A stretch of 46,574 nucleotides of DNA, taken from NCBI GenBank assembly GCA_026707905.1, contig JAPOVY010000090.1, forward strand, positions 1 to 46,574. The letters are read 5' to 3'. Each line of letters begins with the position of its first letter. Positions within the stretch are counted from its first letter, which is position 1. The translations under genes were made by a program, and so were the position numbers. This document shows, piece after piece, positions 26,933 through 35,001 of this stretch. Under the pieces are notes generated by a model that searched no databases, had not been told where the DNA came from, and saw nothing but the letters and a program-made list of their open reading frames with translations. Source of the stretch: Gammaproteobacteria bacterium (GTDB taxonomy: Bacteria; Pseudomonadota; Gammaproteobacteria; Pseudomonadales; Azotimanducaceae).

Positions 26933-28905
26933 CGGGCTACTCTAAACCCAAGCGTGGAACGCTTGCCGGTTTCAAAATCACGAAAGCTCGTCGCGACCGC
27001 ATCAATAGCGTATGTTTCGTAATTGGCACCTTTCACCACATTTGCGAATCCGGTTTTTGGACCCAAGTAATCGGGACCGCCGTTCGTTACGCGACTTATT
27101 TGATAGTAGTCGTGCGCCCATTCGCTTACGTTACCCGTCATGTCGTATAGCCCATTGACATTCGGTAAGTACGAAGCGACTGGCGCGACAGTTTCATGGT
27201 TGTCCATGAAGTCATCGAGATAGCGTGATCTGCTCTTTGATGTCTCGCGTCCTGCGAGGTTGCCGAAGCCAATGGGGATCGTAGGCGACTTTCCCCATTC
27301 GAAAGGTTCGAGGAGGCGGTTCGCGCGCCAATCGAACCCAACGCCAGTTTCCCATTCAGCTTCAGTAGGCAACCGAAAACCGAGCGAAGTGACGTCGATA
27401 TCTTCGACGACGTCGTTCACATTGATTAGGTAAAAAGGTCGCAAGTCGTTTTGCGCACTTAACCAATTACAGAACTTGACCGCGTCTGTCCACGATATGT
27501 CTGTAACGGGATGGTTGCCTGATCCTTGAACACTAGCCTTAAACAGCTTGTAAGCGTCTACGGTGACCTCGGTCGCACCGAGATAGAACGGTCGTGTAAG
27601 CTCGATTGGCATTGATTCGTCGTTCTGGTGATCGCTGACGCTATGGAAACTGACAGGCGGGAATCTGATCAATTCCAGACCACCAGTCACTGTGGTTCGT
27701 TCTGCCGCGAAGTGGTATGCATGTGCAGAAGGTTCGAGCAATTCGAAAGCAATGGATTGATTTAAACCATGGTCTGCTGACATAGTCCTCGATTGAGAAG
27801 CGAAGCCCTCGCTACGAGCTTCTATAACGTCTCCGGGGTAGACATCTAGCGTCAAGGGTGTCGCTCCTACTTGAATCCCATTCACGAATACCGTTGAGCT
27901 TGGACTTGCCTGGACCTCAACCCGAATCGTTTCCTGTTCGAAGTCGATTGTCTGAGAAATGTCCTTTCCGATTTCTGGCGTGAGCATGGCATTGTGCTCT
28001 CGAAATCCGGGTTTGCGTACTACTAATTCGTACGAACGACCTGGACGCAATGGAAAAGACACGGCACTTTCACCTACAAATGAACCGTCGAGTAGGACAG
28101 ATGCGTTGCCTGGACTGGTTGTGATCGTGGTGGTGATTAGTGAAGGTAAAAGTTCTACGATGCCGAGATTGAGAGTTTCACCACGTTCTAACGTAATGTC
28201 GATGCGCTTGGAGTCGTAACCTGGAGCTCCGATATGGAGTTGACTCGATAGCGCAGGAACCCCACCTTCGAATCTGCCTTGCCCAAGCGTTGTATCGTCT
28301 AGTTTGATCGTTGCGGACCGCGGCTTCACAGTCACGTGTAACAATGCTTGATACGCTGATAGGTCAACGAAAATTTCTTGAGGATTGCCGAAGCCTTCGA
28401 TTTCTACCGCGTACGCCGCGAGTTGAGTATCCCCACGCATAACTGTAACGACGTGACGTCCCTGCACCAATTCGATTTTTTCTAGACGAGTCTGTAATTC
28501 GCCGTCAATATGGATGGAAACAGGGAATTCTTGTGTGACTGTTACGTCAAGATATCCCGGTAGAGGATAGAGCTCGATGGAATAAACACGTTGCTCTGAT
28601 TGACGGTCGAACGAGACTGATTCGCTCGCATATCCGGGGCTACTAAGTTCGTATGTCGCTTCATCGGAGAAAACAAGGGCGCGATTGAACATCTCAAGCG
28701 CACTACCCCTTTGACGCTTGATCGAATACGAGGATTCAATTTCACTTGGAGCGACGGAATACTGGAATATCTCACCAAACGAAAGTAGCGCGATCGGAAG
28801 TAACAAGACCGCCGCGACGACAACGACGATCCCTACGGTGGTTAGCCGCTCACGTCGCACTGATCTCGAGTCGAAGTCGTTATCTGATTGGGTTGCTTCT
28901 GTCAA
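26920..28905 (-). CDS. Membrane-anchored PEGA-repeat protein with a SUMF1-type domain
   Basis: A 661-residue protein anchored by one helix (about 22-44) with the rest presumably periplasmic. Residues ~120-400 hold several PEGA-type beta modules (for example PGNASVLLDGSFVGESAVSF and SSTVFVNGIQVGATPLTL). Residues ~405-661 are a formylglycine-generating-enzyme (SUMF1) fold with ATEVTVDAYKLF, HPVTDISWTDAVKFCNWLS, FRLPTEAEWE, YDMTGNVSEWAHD and a final GFRVAR. The catalytic cysteines near the C-terminus of true FGE are missing (the segment reads GANYETYAIDA), so it probably binds a ligand instead of oxidising cysteine. The start is TTG overlapping the upstream stop. Role in the complex unknown. Confidence 0.82.
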   Translation of the reverse strand: MTEATQSDNDFDSRSVRRERLTTVGIVVVVAAVLLLPIALLSFGEIFQYSVAPSEIESSYSIKRQRGSALEMFNRALVFSDEATYELSSPGYASESVSFDRQSEQRVYSIELYPLPGYLDVTVTQEFPVSIHIDGELQTRLEKIELVQGRHVVTVMRGDTQLAAYAVEIEGFGNPQEIFVDLSAYQALLHVTVKPRSATIKLDDTTLGQGRFEGGVPALSSQLHIGAPGYDSKRIDITLERGETLNLGIVELLPSLITTTITTSPGNASVLLDGSFVGESAVSFPLRPGRSYELVVRKPGFREHNAMLTPEIGKDISQTIDFEQETIRVEVQASPSSTVFVNGIQVGATPLTLDVYPGDVIEARSEGFASQSRTMSADHGLNQSIAFELLEPSAHAYHFAAERTTVTGGLELIRFPPVSFHSVSDHQNDESMPIELTRPFYLGATEVTVDAYKLFKASVQGSGNHPVTDISWTDAVKFCNWLSAQNDLRPFYLINVNDVVEDIDVTSLGFRLPTEAEWETGVGFDWRANRLLEPFEWGKSPTIPIGFGNLAGRETSKSRSRYLDDFMDNHETVAPVASYLPNVNGLYDMTGNVSEWAHDYYQISRVTNGGPDYLGPKTGFANVVKGANYETYAIDAVATSFRDFETGKRSTLGFRVARWIY

Positions 28906-29906
28906 AATCGTTCATTCGCCTTTATCTCGACAGATTTAGTCTCGTCGTCTGGGTTCAGTGGTAACGATCTGCGAACCTCTCGGAATCCATCTCGTCTTCC
29001 AATCAATTCATACTCGCCAGGCATCAATCGAATCGTTTGTGTTCGGAATCGACCAAGGCTCCTGCCGGGACGTAATAAGACAGTCGTATAGCCATCTGAA
29101 GTGAGATTGACCACGACGGGCGATGTCCAACGCCGACTCATTTCGTTCAAACGTTTGGATTTCTCGCCGACGCGTTGACCGGGATCCACACCCGCAATCA
29201 GGTTGCGAAGGCGACTCACTTCGGTCTGAATCGAAGGACGTGAGAGACGTTCTGGATTAGCAACTAACCGGTCGATGAGTTGCTCAGCCTCTATCAAAGT
29301 CGTGACGCGTTGGATCTGCTCAAGCACCGCTGAGTCTTGCGTTTCCAAATTGGCTGCGATCTTGCTCGCTTCGATCCATTCCTCAGCGTGTATCGCTTCG
29401 GTGAATTTCTGACCGAGATCTCGTTGGTGCAGTCTTTCAAGTTGCTTCGTGACGAGGTCTCGCAAGTCTTGCGCCGCGACTGATTTTGGGTCGAATTGCG
29501 AAGCCTCGTCTAACAAGCGTCCAGCTTCCTCCCACTGCTCTTGATCGATCGCTTGGTGGATGCGCGTCATTAAACTGTTAAAAGTCGATAATGCTTGGGA
29601 GGGACTGGAATCCGGAATTCCGCTCGCTCCTGCGCCGATTTCAACACGTTCTGTTTGCGTTAACGGTGGATCGTCGTCGACAGGTGAATCGTTTGATTGG
29701 TCCACAGCCACAAACGTGGACGACGATTCTTCGGTTTCTTCTTCGGGAACAGTGCGTGCCGACTCGCTTGGCGAGTCCTCAACGGACCTCTGTGACTCTG
29801 GATTTCCGTTTACTTGACTGTCGTTTTCAACCGGGGTGATCGTCTGCGTCTCGACACAACCCAATAGGGCGGCCACGCATAAAACCACACAGAACCGATA
29901 CGGCAT
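28902..29906 (-). CDS. Lipoprotein with C-terminal PEGA-like domain
   Basis: A 334-residue lipoprotein. I start it at ATG 29906 because this gives a textbook lipoprotein signal, MPYRFCVVLCVAALLGC, with the lipidated Cys at 17. A longer in-frame extension upstream is Arg-rich and overlaps the previous gene. An acidic Ser/Glu-rich linker (~20-95) leads to a helical region (~105-245, TPR-like in feel: DQEWEEAGRLLDEASQFDP, HAEEWIEASKIAANLE). The end is a PEGA-like beta domain (VVVNLTSDGYTTVLLRPGR, MPGEYELIGRRDGFREV). It lies 41 bases after the preceding gene and overlaps the next by four. It could link the inner-membrane machine to the outer membrane. Confidence 0.75.
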   Translation of the reverse strand: MPYRFCVVLCVAALLGCVETQTITPVENDSQVNGNPESQRSVEDSPSESARTVPEEETEESSSTFVAVDQSNDSPVDDDPPLTQTERVEIGAGASGIPDSSPSQALSTFNSLMTRIHQAIDQEQWEEAGRLLDEASQFDPKSVAAQDLRDLVTKQLERLHQRDLGQKFTEAIHAEEWIEASKIAANLETQDSAVLEQIQRVTTLIEAEQLIDRLVANPERLSRPSIQTEVSRLRNLIAGVDPGQRVGEKSKRLNEMSRRWTSPVVVNLTSDGYTTVLLRPGRSLGRFRTQTIRLMPGEYELIGRRDGFREVRRSLPLNPDDETKSVEIKANERF

Positions 29907-29947
29907 GAACGCTAAATTCGGACTGACCGATTTACTAGATTCGTGTT

Positions 29948-31258
29948 TTAGTCGTCCACGACGTGTATGGTGTAAGCGTCGGTTTCTTCGTGGCTGTAGA
30001 GCTCGTGTACGACTTGACGCCATCGTTCGAATTGTGCCGCCGCCTTACCTTGCAACGTGATCGTTTCACCTTCGATCTCGAGATTAACCGGAGCGAATGT
30101 GTCATGGTAGCTCTGCGACATTTCGTCGAAGAGCCCTAGGTTTTCCTTGAAATCCGCTCGATCAATCAAACTCTTGATGATTAGACCGCCACCAACAGCA
30201 GAACCCACTGCTAGCGTTGTGTCTCGTGCTTCAGCAGAATCTGCGTTAGCCGCTGCTACAGCTGTCGCCGCCAAAATAACGCCACCAACTGCACGCTCGA
30301 CTCGATAACGTCGTTGCTCTAATCGCATTTCGCGAGCATACGGATAGACTTCGTTTAACCACTTTTCGTAATTCGGGTTCACCTTTTCGAAGAAACCAGC
30401 GTAGTGCTTGTCATATAGGAACGCGACTTCTTGGTCTTTTCTCGCAAAAGCTTGCGTGCGTAACCATTCTTCGGTAGTCGGATCGGGCAGGTACGAAATT
30501 TCCCATTGATCTCGATCATTTACTTTGATCGTGTCACCGTACAGCGCCGGCGCAAAGAATCTGGCCAGTACTAAGTCGCGTGTATGCGTAATCTCTTCCA
30601 GACGAGACAACCTTGCGGCTTGGCCACGACTTCTACGTGATTCATTTCGCTTCGCTATGTCGGCATGATTATTGGCGAAATCCTTCAAGCGTGCGTAGAC
30701 ATCACGAGCGATTTCATTCCACAGAGGTTGAAACGCGTCTTTTCCGGGTTCGTAGAAACGCTGATGCCAACCGAGAGCTACTCGATGGTCGGATGTTTTC
30801 CAGTCGATCCACTCGAATCCGCGTGCATCTATCAAATTCCAACGGATCTTCATCACTTCCGAGGTGGATTCAAGTATCTTGCCGCGGAGATAGAGGTCTG
30901 AGCTGACCGTGGCTGAAGGCGCTACAGTTACATGGTCAAACTGGTTCAACCGTTCCATCGCTTCCTTAATGCGAAACGCGGAGCGGATACCCTCAGTTTT
31001 GCGGACCTCTGGCCAGACACCTTTCTCCCGCATTTGATCATCGTTCGCGTCGAGCTGTGGATCAAAGACGACCACCGCGAAGTCGAGGGCAGGTATGTCA
31101 AGCCTCTCATACGTCGGGCCGATGGAGGCGGAAGTAGATTTTGGTTCTTCCTGAGGTAGCTTTGGACCGACCGGTACTGCGGAAACGCTCAGACAGGCAT
31201 AGGTCGCAAACACGCCGAAGGCAAATTGCGCACATTTTTGTAGAGCCACGTGATTCAC
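29948..31258 (-). CDS. Exported protein of unknown function with a glycine-zipper-like segment
   Basis: A 436-residue protein with a signal peptide (about 27 residues, ending SVSAVP). The central part is mixed alpha/beta and charged. Near residues 325-370 there are two Gly/Ala-rich stretches (AVGGVILAATAVAAANA and LAVGSAVGGGLIIKSL) resembling a glycine-zipper hairpin that might insert in a membrane. I do not recognise a family. The first ~150 residues (LDFAVVVFDPQLD, VTVAPSATVSSDLYLRGKI) recall the fold of outer-membrane or LPS-assembly accessory proteins, but this is weak. The start is GTG, overlapping the upstream gene by four bases. Second gene of the operon. Confidence 0.65.
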   Translation of the reverse strand: MNHVALQKCAQFAFGVFATYACLSVSAVPVGPKLPQEEPKSTSASIGPTYERLDIPALDFAVVVFDPQLDANDDQMREKGVWPEVRKTEGIRSAFRIKEAMERLNQFDHVTVAPSATVSSDLYLRGKILESTSEVMKIRWNLIDARGFEWIDWKTSDHRVALGWHQRFYEPGKDAFQPLWNEIARDVYARLKDFANNHADIAKRNESRRSRGQAARLSRLEEITHTRDLVLARFFAPALYGDTIKVNDRDQWEISYLPDPTTEEWLRTQAFARKDQEVAFLYDKHYAGFFEKVNPNYEKWLNEVYPYAREMRLEQRRYRVERAVGGVILAATAVAAANADSAEARDTTLAVGSAVGGGLIIKSLIDRADFKENLGLFDEMSQSYHDTFAPVNLEIEGETITLQGKAAAQFERWRQVVHELYSHEETDAYTIHVVDD

Positions 31259-31911
31259 TTTTTCTTGTTGTTCAGGTAGTTAGTTAGTTCCTTTCCGAGC
31301 GCTTCTTTCAAGACCGGATCGGTCTCCGCCAAATAGGCTTCATGTAGCGTTTTCGCATAGTCGTCGAGGACGAGCTCATCATCGGAACCGAAATCAAATA
31401 TGTTGGTGTTGTGTTGAAGCGACGTTGAACGGTTGTTGTCGACTCTCCAGACGTCACTACTTTGCGCCGGTTGGTCAAGATCATCATCTGACGTATTACT
31501 CGGATCTGAATCAGATATCGCGTTCGCGATCGCAATTTCGTCGACTTGTGTGGTCGAATGAGCTGGTTCGTTTGCTTCACCGGAAATCCCGGTTGACCCC
31601 GGTTGTTGAGAAACGTGCGGCCCAGCTTGAGTTCCCTTCGTACCAGCTCGCGTAGCGCCAGCTAAATCAGCCGCTGCCCCTCCAATACAACGGTCCATAT
31701 CTAGGAGCATCTGAGCGATGATGCGTGCCTTCGTTCTTTCGGGGTCGGCGGCCAGTTGTCTCGAATCGATAGGAGCGACGTGGATCTCACATGGGTCAGA
31801 GACTTTGTCGGCTTCATCGGATTGCTGGGCTTCGACGAAAGTTGAGGCGGCGATAATGAAGACCAACGAAGTAATGCCTACATGTGTTCGCCGATTGAAC
31901 TGAGAGGTCAT
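31255..31911 (-). CDS. Exported protein of unknown function, first gene of the TolQ-like operon
   Basis: A 218-residue protein. I start it at ATG 31911 because this gives a proper signal peptide (MTSQFNRRTHVG... ending in VEAQQ). A further in-frame extension to 31953 adds only 14 unlikely residues. The mature part begins with a small conserved-looking region holding two Cys (DPCEIHVAP and MDRCIGG). It continues as a long low-complexity Ser/Thr/Asp/Gln linker and ends with a helical segment (LDDYAKTLHEAYLAETDP). No family recognised. It overlaps the next gene by four bases. Confidence 0.6.
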   Translation of the reverse strand: MTSQFNRRTHVGITSLVFIIAASTFVEAQQSDEADKVSDPCEIHVAPIDSRQLAADPERTKARIIAQMLLDMDRCIGGAAADLAGATRAGTKGTQAGPHVSQQPGSTGISGEANEPAHSTTQVDEIAIANAISDSDPSNTSDDDLDQPAQSSDVWRVDNNRSTSLQHNTNIFDFGSDDELVLDDYAKTLHEAYLAETDPVLKEALGKELTNYLNNKKK

Positions 31912-31980
31912 GTCATACACCGATATATCGGCACGACACAAAGCGTGACCCACCTTACTTGGTGGTTCTGCGTAAAAAAG

Positions 31981-32041
31981 CTGAGATTACTCAGAGTGTG
32001 ACCCCTCCTATAGGCAGATACGGGTCTCACCGGACCGTGAG
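31981..32041. promoter_or_regulatory. Inverted repeats in the divergent region upstream of the operon and phyH-like gene
   Basis: CTGAG-ATTA-CTCAG (31981-31994) and CTCAC-CGGACC-GTGAG (32026-32041) are two short perfect inverted repeats. They lie in the 228-base gap between the TolQ-like operon and the dioxygenase gene. Either could be an operator. I see no convincing promoter boxes. Confidence 0.3.
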
Positions 32042-32139
32042 TGGACAGATTGATAGTATGCTACAAATTAGACAAATCGGTAATAAAAAGTTGCTAAACA
32101 TATCCGCGCAGCCAAAGTGCATTAGGACATTGTTGTTCA

Positions 32140-32901
32140 ATGCTTAACACTAACCAAATTGACGCATACGTCGAAAACGGTTATCTGGTTATGCCGGAAT
32201 TGGTCGAGATCGACGAACTTGAAAACTGGAGTAAACGGTTTGTCGATGTCGTAAACGGTATTCGACCGCAAACGCGGGGCATGGTGTTGATGAAGGACGT
32301 CATGGTCGCGAAAGGGGAAGTAGTTCCTAAGGATCCAATACTCGGCGTAAATAAGCTGTTGAACTTTGAGGACGATCCCGGTTTCTACTCCTATGTTGAG
32401 AATAAGAACCTAGTTGCCGTCGCCAGTGATTTGATTGGAAACGAGCTCTATTCGCTTGTCACTAACGTGTTCAACAAGCCGCCAGAGGTGGATGGTCGCC
32501 ATCCGCTCCATCAGGACCTACGCTACTTCAGAATGCGACCACCGGAGAAGATTGTTGCGGCCTGGACTGCGATATCGCCGTGCACGCGCGACAATGGATG
32601 CTTAGCGGTTGTCCCGAAGTCTCATCGCATGGGATCATTGGAACACCGATTACCCGACTGGGATTTCGTGAACTTCGCGTTTTACGGGATTGAGGACACG
32701 ACCGGTCTGGAACGGCAACATATCGAAATGGAACCTGGGGATACGGTCTTCTTTCACCCGTTGTTAGTCCATGGGTCTGGCCGTAATCTCACGAACGAAT
32801 GTCGACGTTCTATCTCCACACACTACGCCAGTCATGAGTGTGAATCGCCTGCCCCAGATTGGCGTGAAAACGATCGAGTTCGTCGAGTTCAAGGCAGCTA
32901 G
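32140..32901 (+). CDS. Phytanoyl-CoA dioxygenase (PhyH) family protein
   Basis: A 253-residue Fe(II)/2-oxoglutarate-dependent oxygenase, predicted cytosolic. The metal triad is visible: H124 and D126 in HQD, and distal H211 in FFHPLLVHGSGRN, with R215 positioned to bind 2-oxoglutarate. The region CTRDNGCLAVVPKSH is the typical PhyH strand that frames the active site. The substrate cannot be told; bacterial PhyH proteins hydroxylate lipids, amino acids or secondary metabolites. No clear ribosome-binding site precedes the ATG. It converges on the LLM oxidoreductase with two bases between the stops. Confidence 0.85.
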   Translation: MLNTNQIDAYVENGYLVMPELVEIDELENWSKRFVDVVNGIRPQTRGMVLMKDVMVAKGEVVPKDPILGVNKLLNFEDDPGFYSYVENKNLVAVASDLIGNELYSLVTNVFNKPPEVDGRHPLHQDLRYFRMRPPEKIVAAWTAISPCTRDNGCLAVVPKSHRMGSLEHRLPDWDFVNFAFYGIEDTTGLERQHIEMEPGDTVFFHPLLVHGSGRNLTNECRRSISTHYASHECESPAPDWRENDRVRRVQGS

Positions 32902-32903
32902 TG

Positions 32904-33839
32904 TCAACTGAACTCGGGTATTACCCCTTCTTTGAACATTTGCGCGGGTTCCCGAGTGTCTTTTCCGAAGAATTCGATGATAAACATCGTGCATCCAAGG
33001 TCGATGTGCTTCTGAATGGCTTCGCAGCACTGTTCGACCGTGCCGGTAATCGCCAAATCGCCTTTTGGATTACCCATATGCCCTCCGAAGATGCGCTGTG
33101 CGTTATCAGCCATTGGTCCCGCTTCTTCTGCAGTTCGTGCGATTGTGACGAGGCACTGTTGACTAACGACGATGTCATCAAAATCACGACCAACCGCATC
33201 GCAATGTGACTTCAAGACATCTACCTTGTGTCTTAGATTGTCCTGATGACCCGCGAGGTTGTTCCACATATCAGCCTTCTCTGCGACGAGTTTAAGAGTT
33301 ACTTTCTCTCCTGCGCCGCCAATGAGGATTGGCACACGTCGGGCTGGAAGGGGTTGGCAAACTACATCGGTCGCTTGAACGTAATCGCCGCTGAACGTGA
33401 CTGGACTGTCGTCTTTCCACATCGCTACAAATAGGTCGATCGTCTCCCGTAGTTGCTTTAGTCGTTCACCGACACTCAGGAACGGCATACCGAAGTCTTC
33501 GAATTCGCTCTCCATCCAACCTGCACCAAGTCCAGCAATCACTCGACCGCCTGCAATGTTGTCGATCGATGCGATCGTCTTTCCTAGCTGTGCTTGATTT
33601 CGCATACCAGCAGGTGTAACCAAGGTACCTAATTCGACGTGTTCTGTGATCGCTGCAACGGCGGCCAGTAAGGACCATGCTTCCATGATGGGCAGCTGTT
33701 TGGCCTGTGGCCCGTAAAGGTGGTCGCAAACCCAAAGTGAGTCATAGCCTAGACCTTCGAATAGTTCAGCCGCGTCCTTCGTGGCGACCCAAGGTCGCTT
33801 GATTTGAGGTAACGTAACGCCGAAATGTGCCGTTGTCAT
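32904..33839 (-). CDS. LLM-class (luciferase-like) flavin or F420-dependent oxidoreductase
   Basis: A 311-residue TIM-barrel protein of the bacterial luciferase/F420 oxidoreductase superfamily. Features are FGVTLPQ at the N-terminus, the LWVCDHLY strand, VELGTLVTPAGMRNQAQLGKT, the GGRVIAGLGAGWMESEF motif that contacts the cofactor, and VPILIGGAGEKV. The C-terminal segment GTVEQCCEAIQKHIDLG is standard. Cofactor choice between FMN and F420 cannot be decided here. It lies 16 bases downstream of the ketopantoate reductase-like gene on the same strand, so the two are probably co-transcribed. Confidence 0.88.
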   Translation of the reverse strand: MTTAHFGVTLPQIKRPWVATKDAAELFEGLGYDSLWVCDHLYGPQAKQLPIMEAWSLLAAVAAITEHVELGTLVTPAGMRNQAQLGKTIASIDNIAGGRVIAGLGAGWMESEFEDFGMPFLSVGERLKQLRETIDLFVAMWKDDSPVTFSGDYVQATDVVCQPLPARRVPILIGGAGEKVTLKLVAEKADMWNNLAGHQDNLRHKVDVLKSHCDAVGRDFDDIVVSQQCLVTIARTAEEAGPMADNAQRIFGGHMGNPKGDLAITGTVEQCCEAIQKHIDLGCTMFIIEFFGKDTREPAQMFKEGVIPEFS

Positions 33840-33855
33840 CCTGATTCCTTTTTCG

Positions 33856-34833
33856 TTAGTTTTCAGATCGTTCGGTCTGCAGTTTCATTTGGAGCATGGC
33901 TTGCATCATACGGATGGTCGGAGCGTCCACGTTCGCAAGCGAAGCTAATTCAAGGACGCCGTCCAATACAGCATTCGATTCAAGTGGTTTGCCTTGTAGG
34001 TAATCCTGCAACATCGAAGTCTTGTGCGGGCCTACCGAAGCAGCACCTTCTATCCGCTTGGGGATAGTCATTCCAAAGCGTGCGCCGTAGCGGGTGCCGA
34101 TCGCTTGAGTTTCTTCCATCAGTCGACTCGCGATAAATTGCGTCCCCGGATCCGTTGCGAGTTGATCTAATGTACCGCCGGTTAGCACACTCAGCGGGTT
34201 AAACGCCACGTTCCCCCATAGTTTGATCCATATTTCGTTCCTGATATCACGTCGAACGGAGGTGCGGCAATCTGCGTCTGAGAGAATGGCTGCGATTTTT
34301 TCAGTACGGTCCAAGTTGGTTTCCTTAGGTTCACCAATACTTATCCGGTTTCCAGAAACATGCTTCACCACACCTGGTGAGACGAGTTCAGCCGCGGGAT
34401 ATAGAACGCATCCGATTGCCCGTTCGGGACGTATTTCGTGCCAAATTCGACCATCGGGATCTACACTCTCTATTGGTTGTTCGTCTCGCTCCGAATCTAG
34501 CCCATAGAAAAACCACCATGGAACTCCGTTTACTGCAAAGAGCGTGACGGTGTTCTCATGAAGTAAACTCGTAAGATGCTCAAGTGCTGACGTAATCGAG
34601 TGAGCCTTCAACGTCACGATAATCAAGTCTTGCGCTGGGAGGTTGTCTTGTTCTCCGAATGCACTGACCGGAATCGTGTGAGTTCGGTTAGCCTCCGTGA
34701 GTCGTAAGCCTTTTTGCTTTAAGGCGTCAAGGTGAGCTCCGCGCGCAACGAGATTCGCTTGGTATCCAGCTCGGTAAAGACGTGCGGCTATCCAACAACC
34801 GATTGCGCCGGCGCCGTAAATACAAATATTCAA
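33856..34833 (-). CDS. 2-dehydropantoate 2-reductase family protein (ApbA/PanE)
   Basis: A 325-residue NADPH-dependent reductase of the ketopantoate reductase family. The Rossmann motif is IYGAGAIGCWIAARL, followed by VARGAHLDAL. The C-terminal helical domain has IRNEIWIKLWGNVAFNPLSVLTGGT, with the conserved Lys and Asn residues, and KTSMLQDYLQGKPLE. The start is TTG with a poor ribosome-binding site. Since panB/panC are absent and it is paired with an LLM oxidoreductase, it may reduce another 2-oxoacid and not serve pantothenate synthesis, so I do not assign panE. Confidence 0.85.
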   Translation of the reverse strand: MNICIYGAGAIGCWIAARLYRAGYQANLVARGAHLDALKQKGLRLTEANRTHTIPVSAFGEQDNLPAQDLIIVTLKAHSITSALEHLTSLLHENTVTLFAVNGVPWWFFYGLDSERDEQPIESVDPDGRIWHEIRPERAIGCVLYPAAELVSPGVVKHVSGNRISIGEPKETNLDRTEKIAAILSDADCRTSVRRDIRNEIWIKLWGNVAFNPLSVLTGGTLDQLATDPGTQFIASRLMEETQAIGTRYGARFGMTIPKRIEGAASVGPHKTSMLQDYLQGKPLESNAVLDGVLELASLANVDAPTIRMMQAMLQMKLQTERSEN

Positions 34834-35001
34834 GGGTGTGGAGAGCTGGACCTCGCTATCGTTTAGGCGTGAGCAAACTCACTGTTACTGCGGCATTTTC
34901 TCACTGGAAGGAGATCTTCTAACGCGGATGAGACCGACTTGGTGTGAACGCCTACATCTAAGTGTACGACACGCCGAAGCGCAGACGCATTTGGCAGAAA
35001 A

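Noticed and set aside
29907..30023. Longer N-terminus for the PEGA-like lipoprotein
   Set aside because: It would be Arg-rich and precede a perfect lipoprotein signal peptide, and it overlaps the upstream gene.
31959..32147. Short plus-strand frame upstream of the PhyH gene
   Set aside because: No ribosome-binding site or recognisable features, and it covers inverted repeats in a divergent promoter region.
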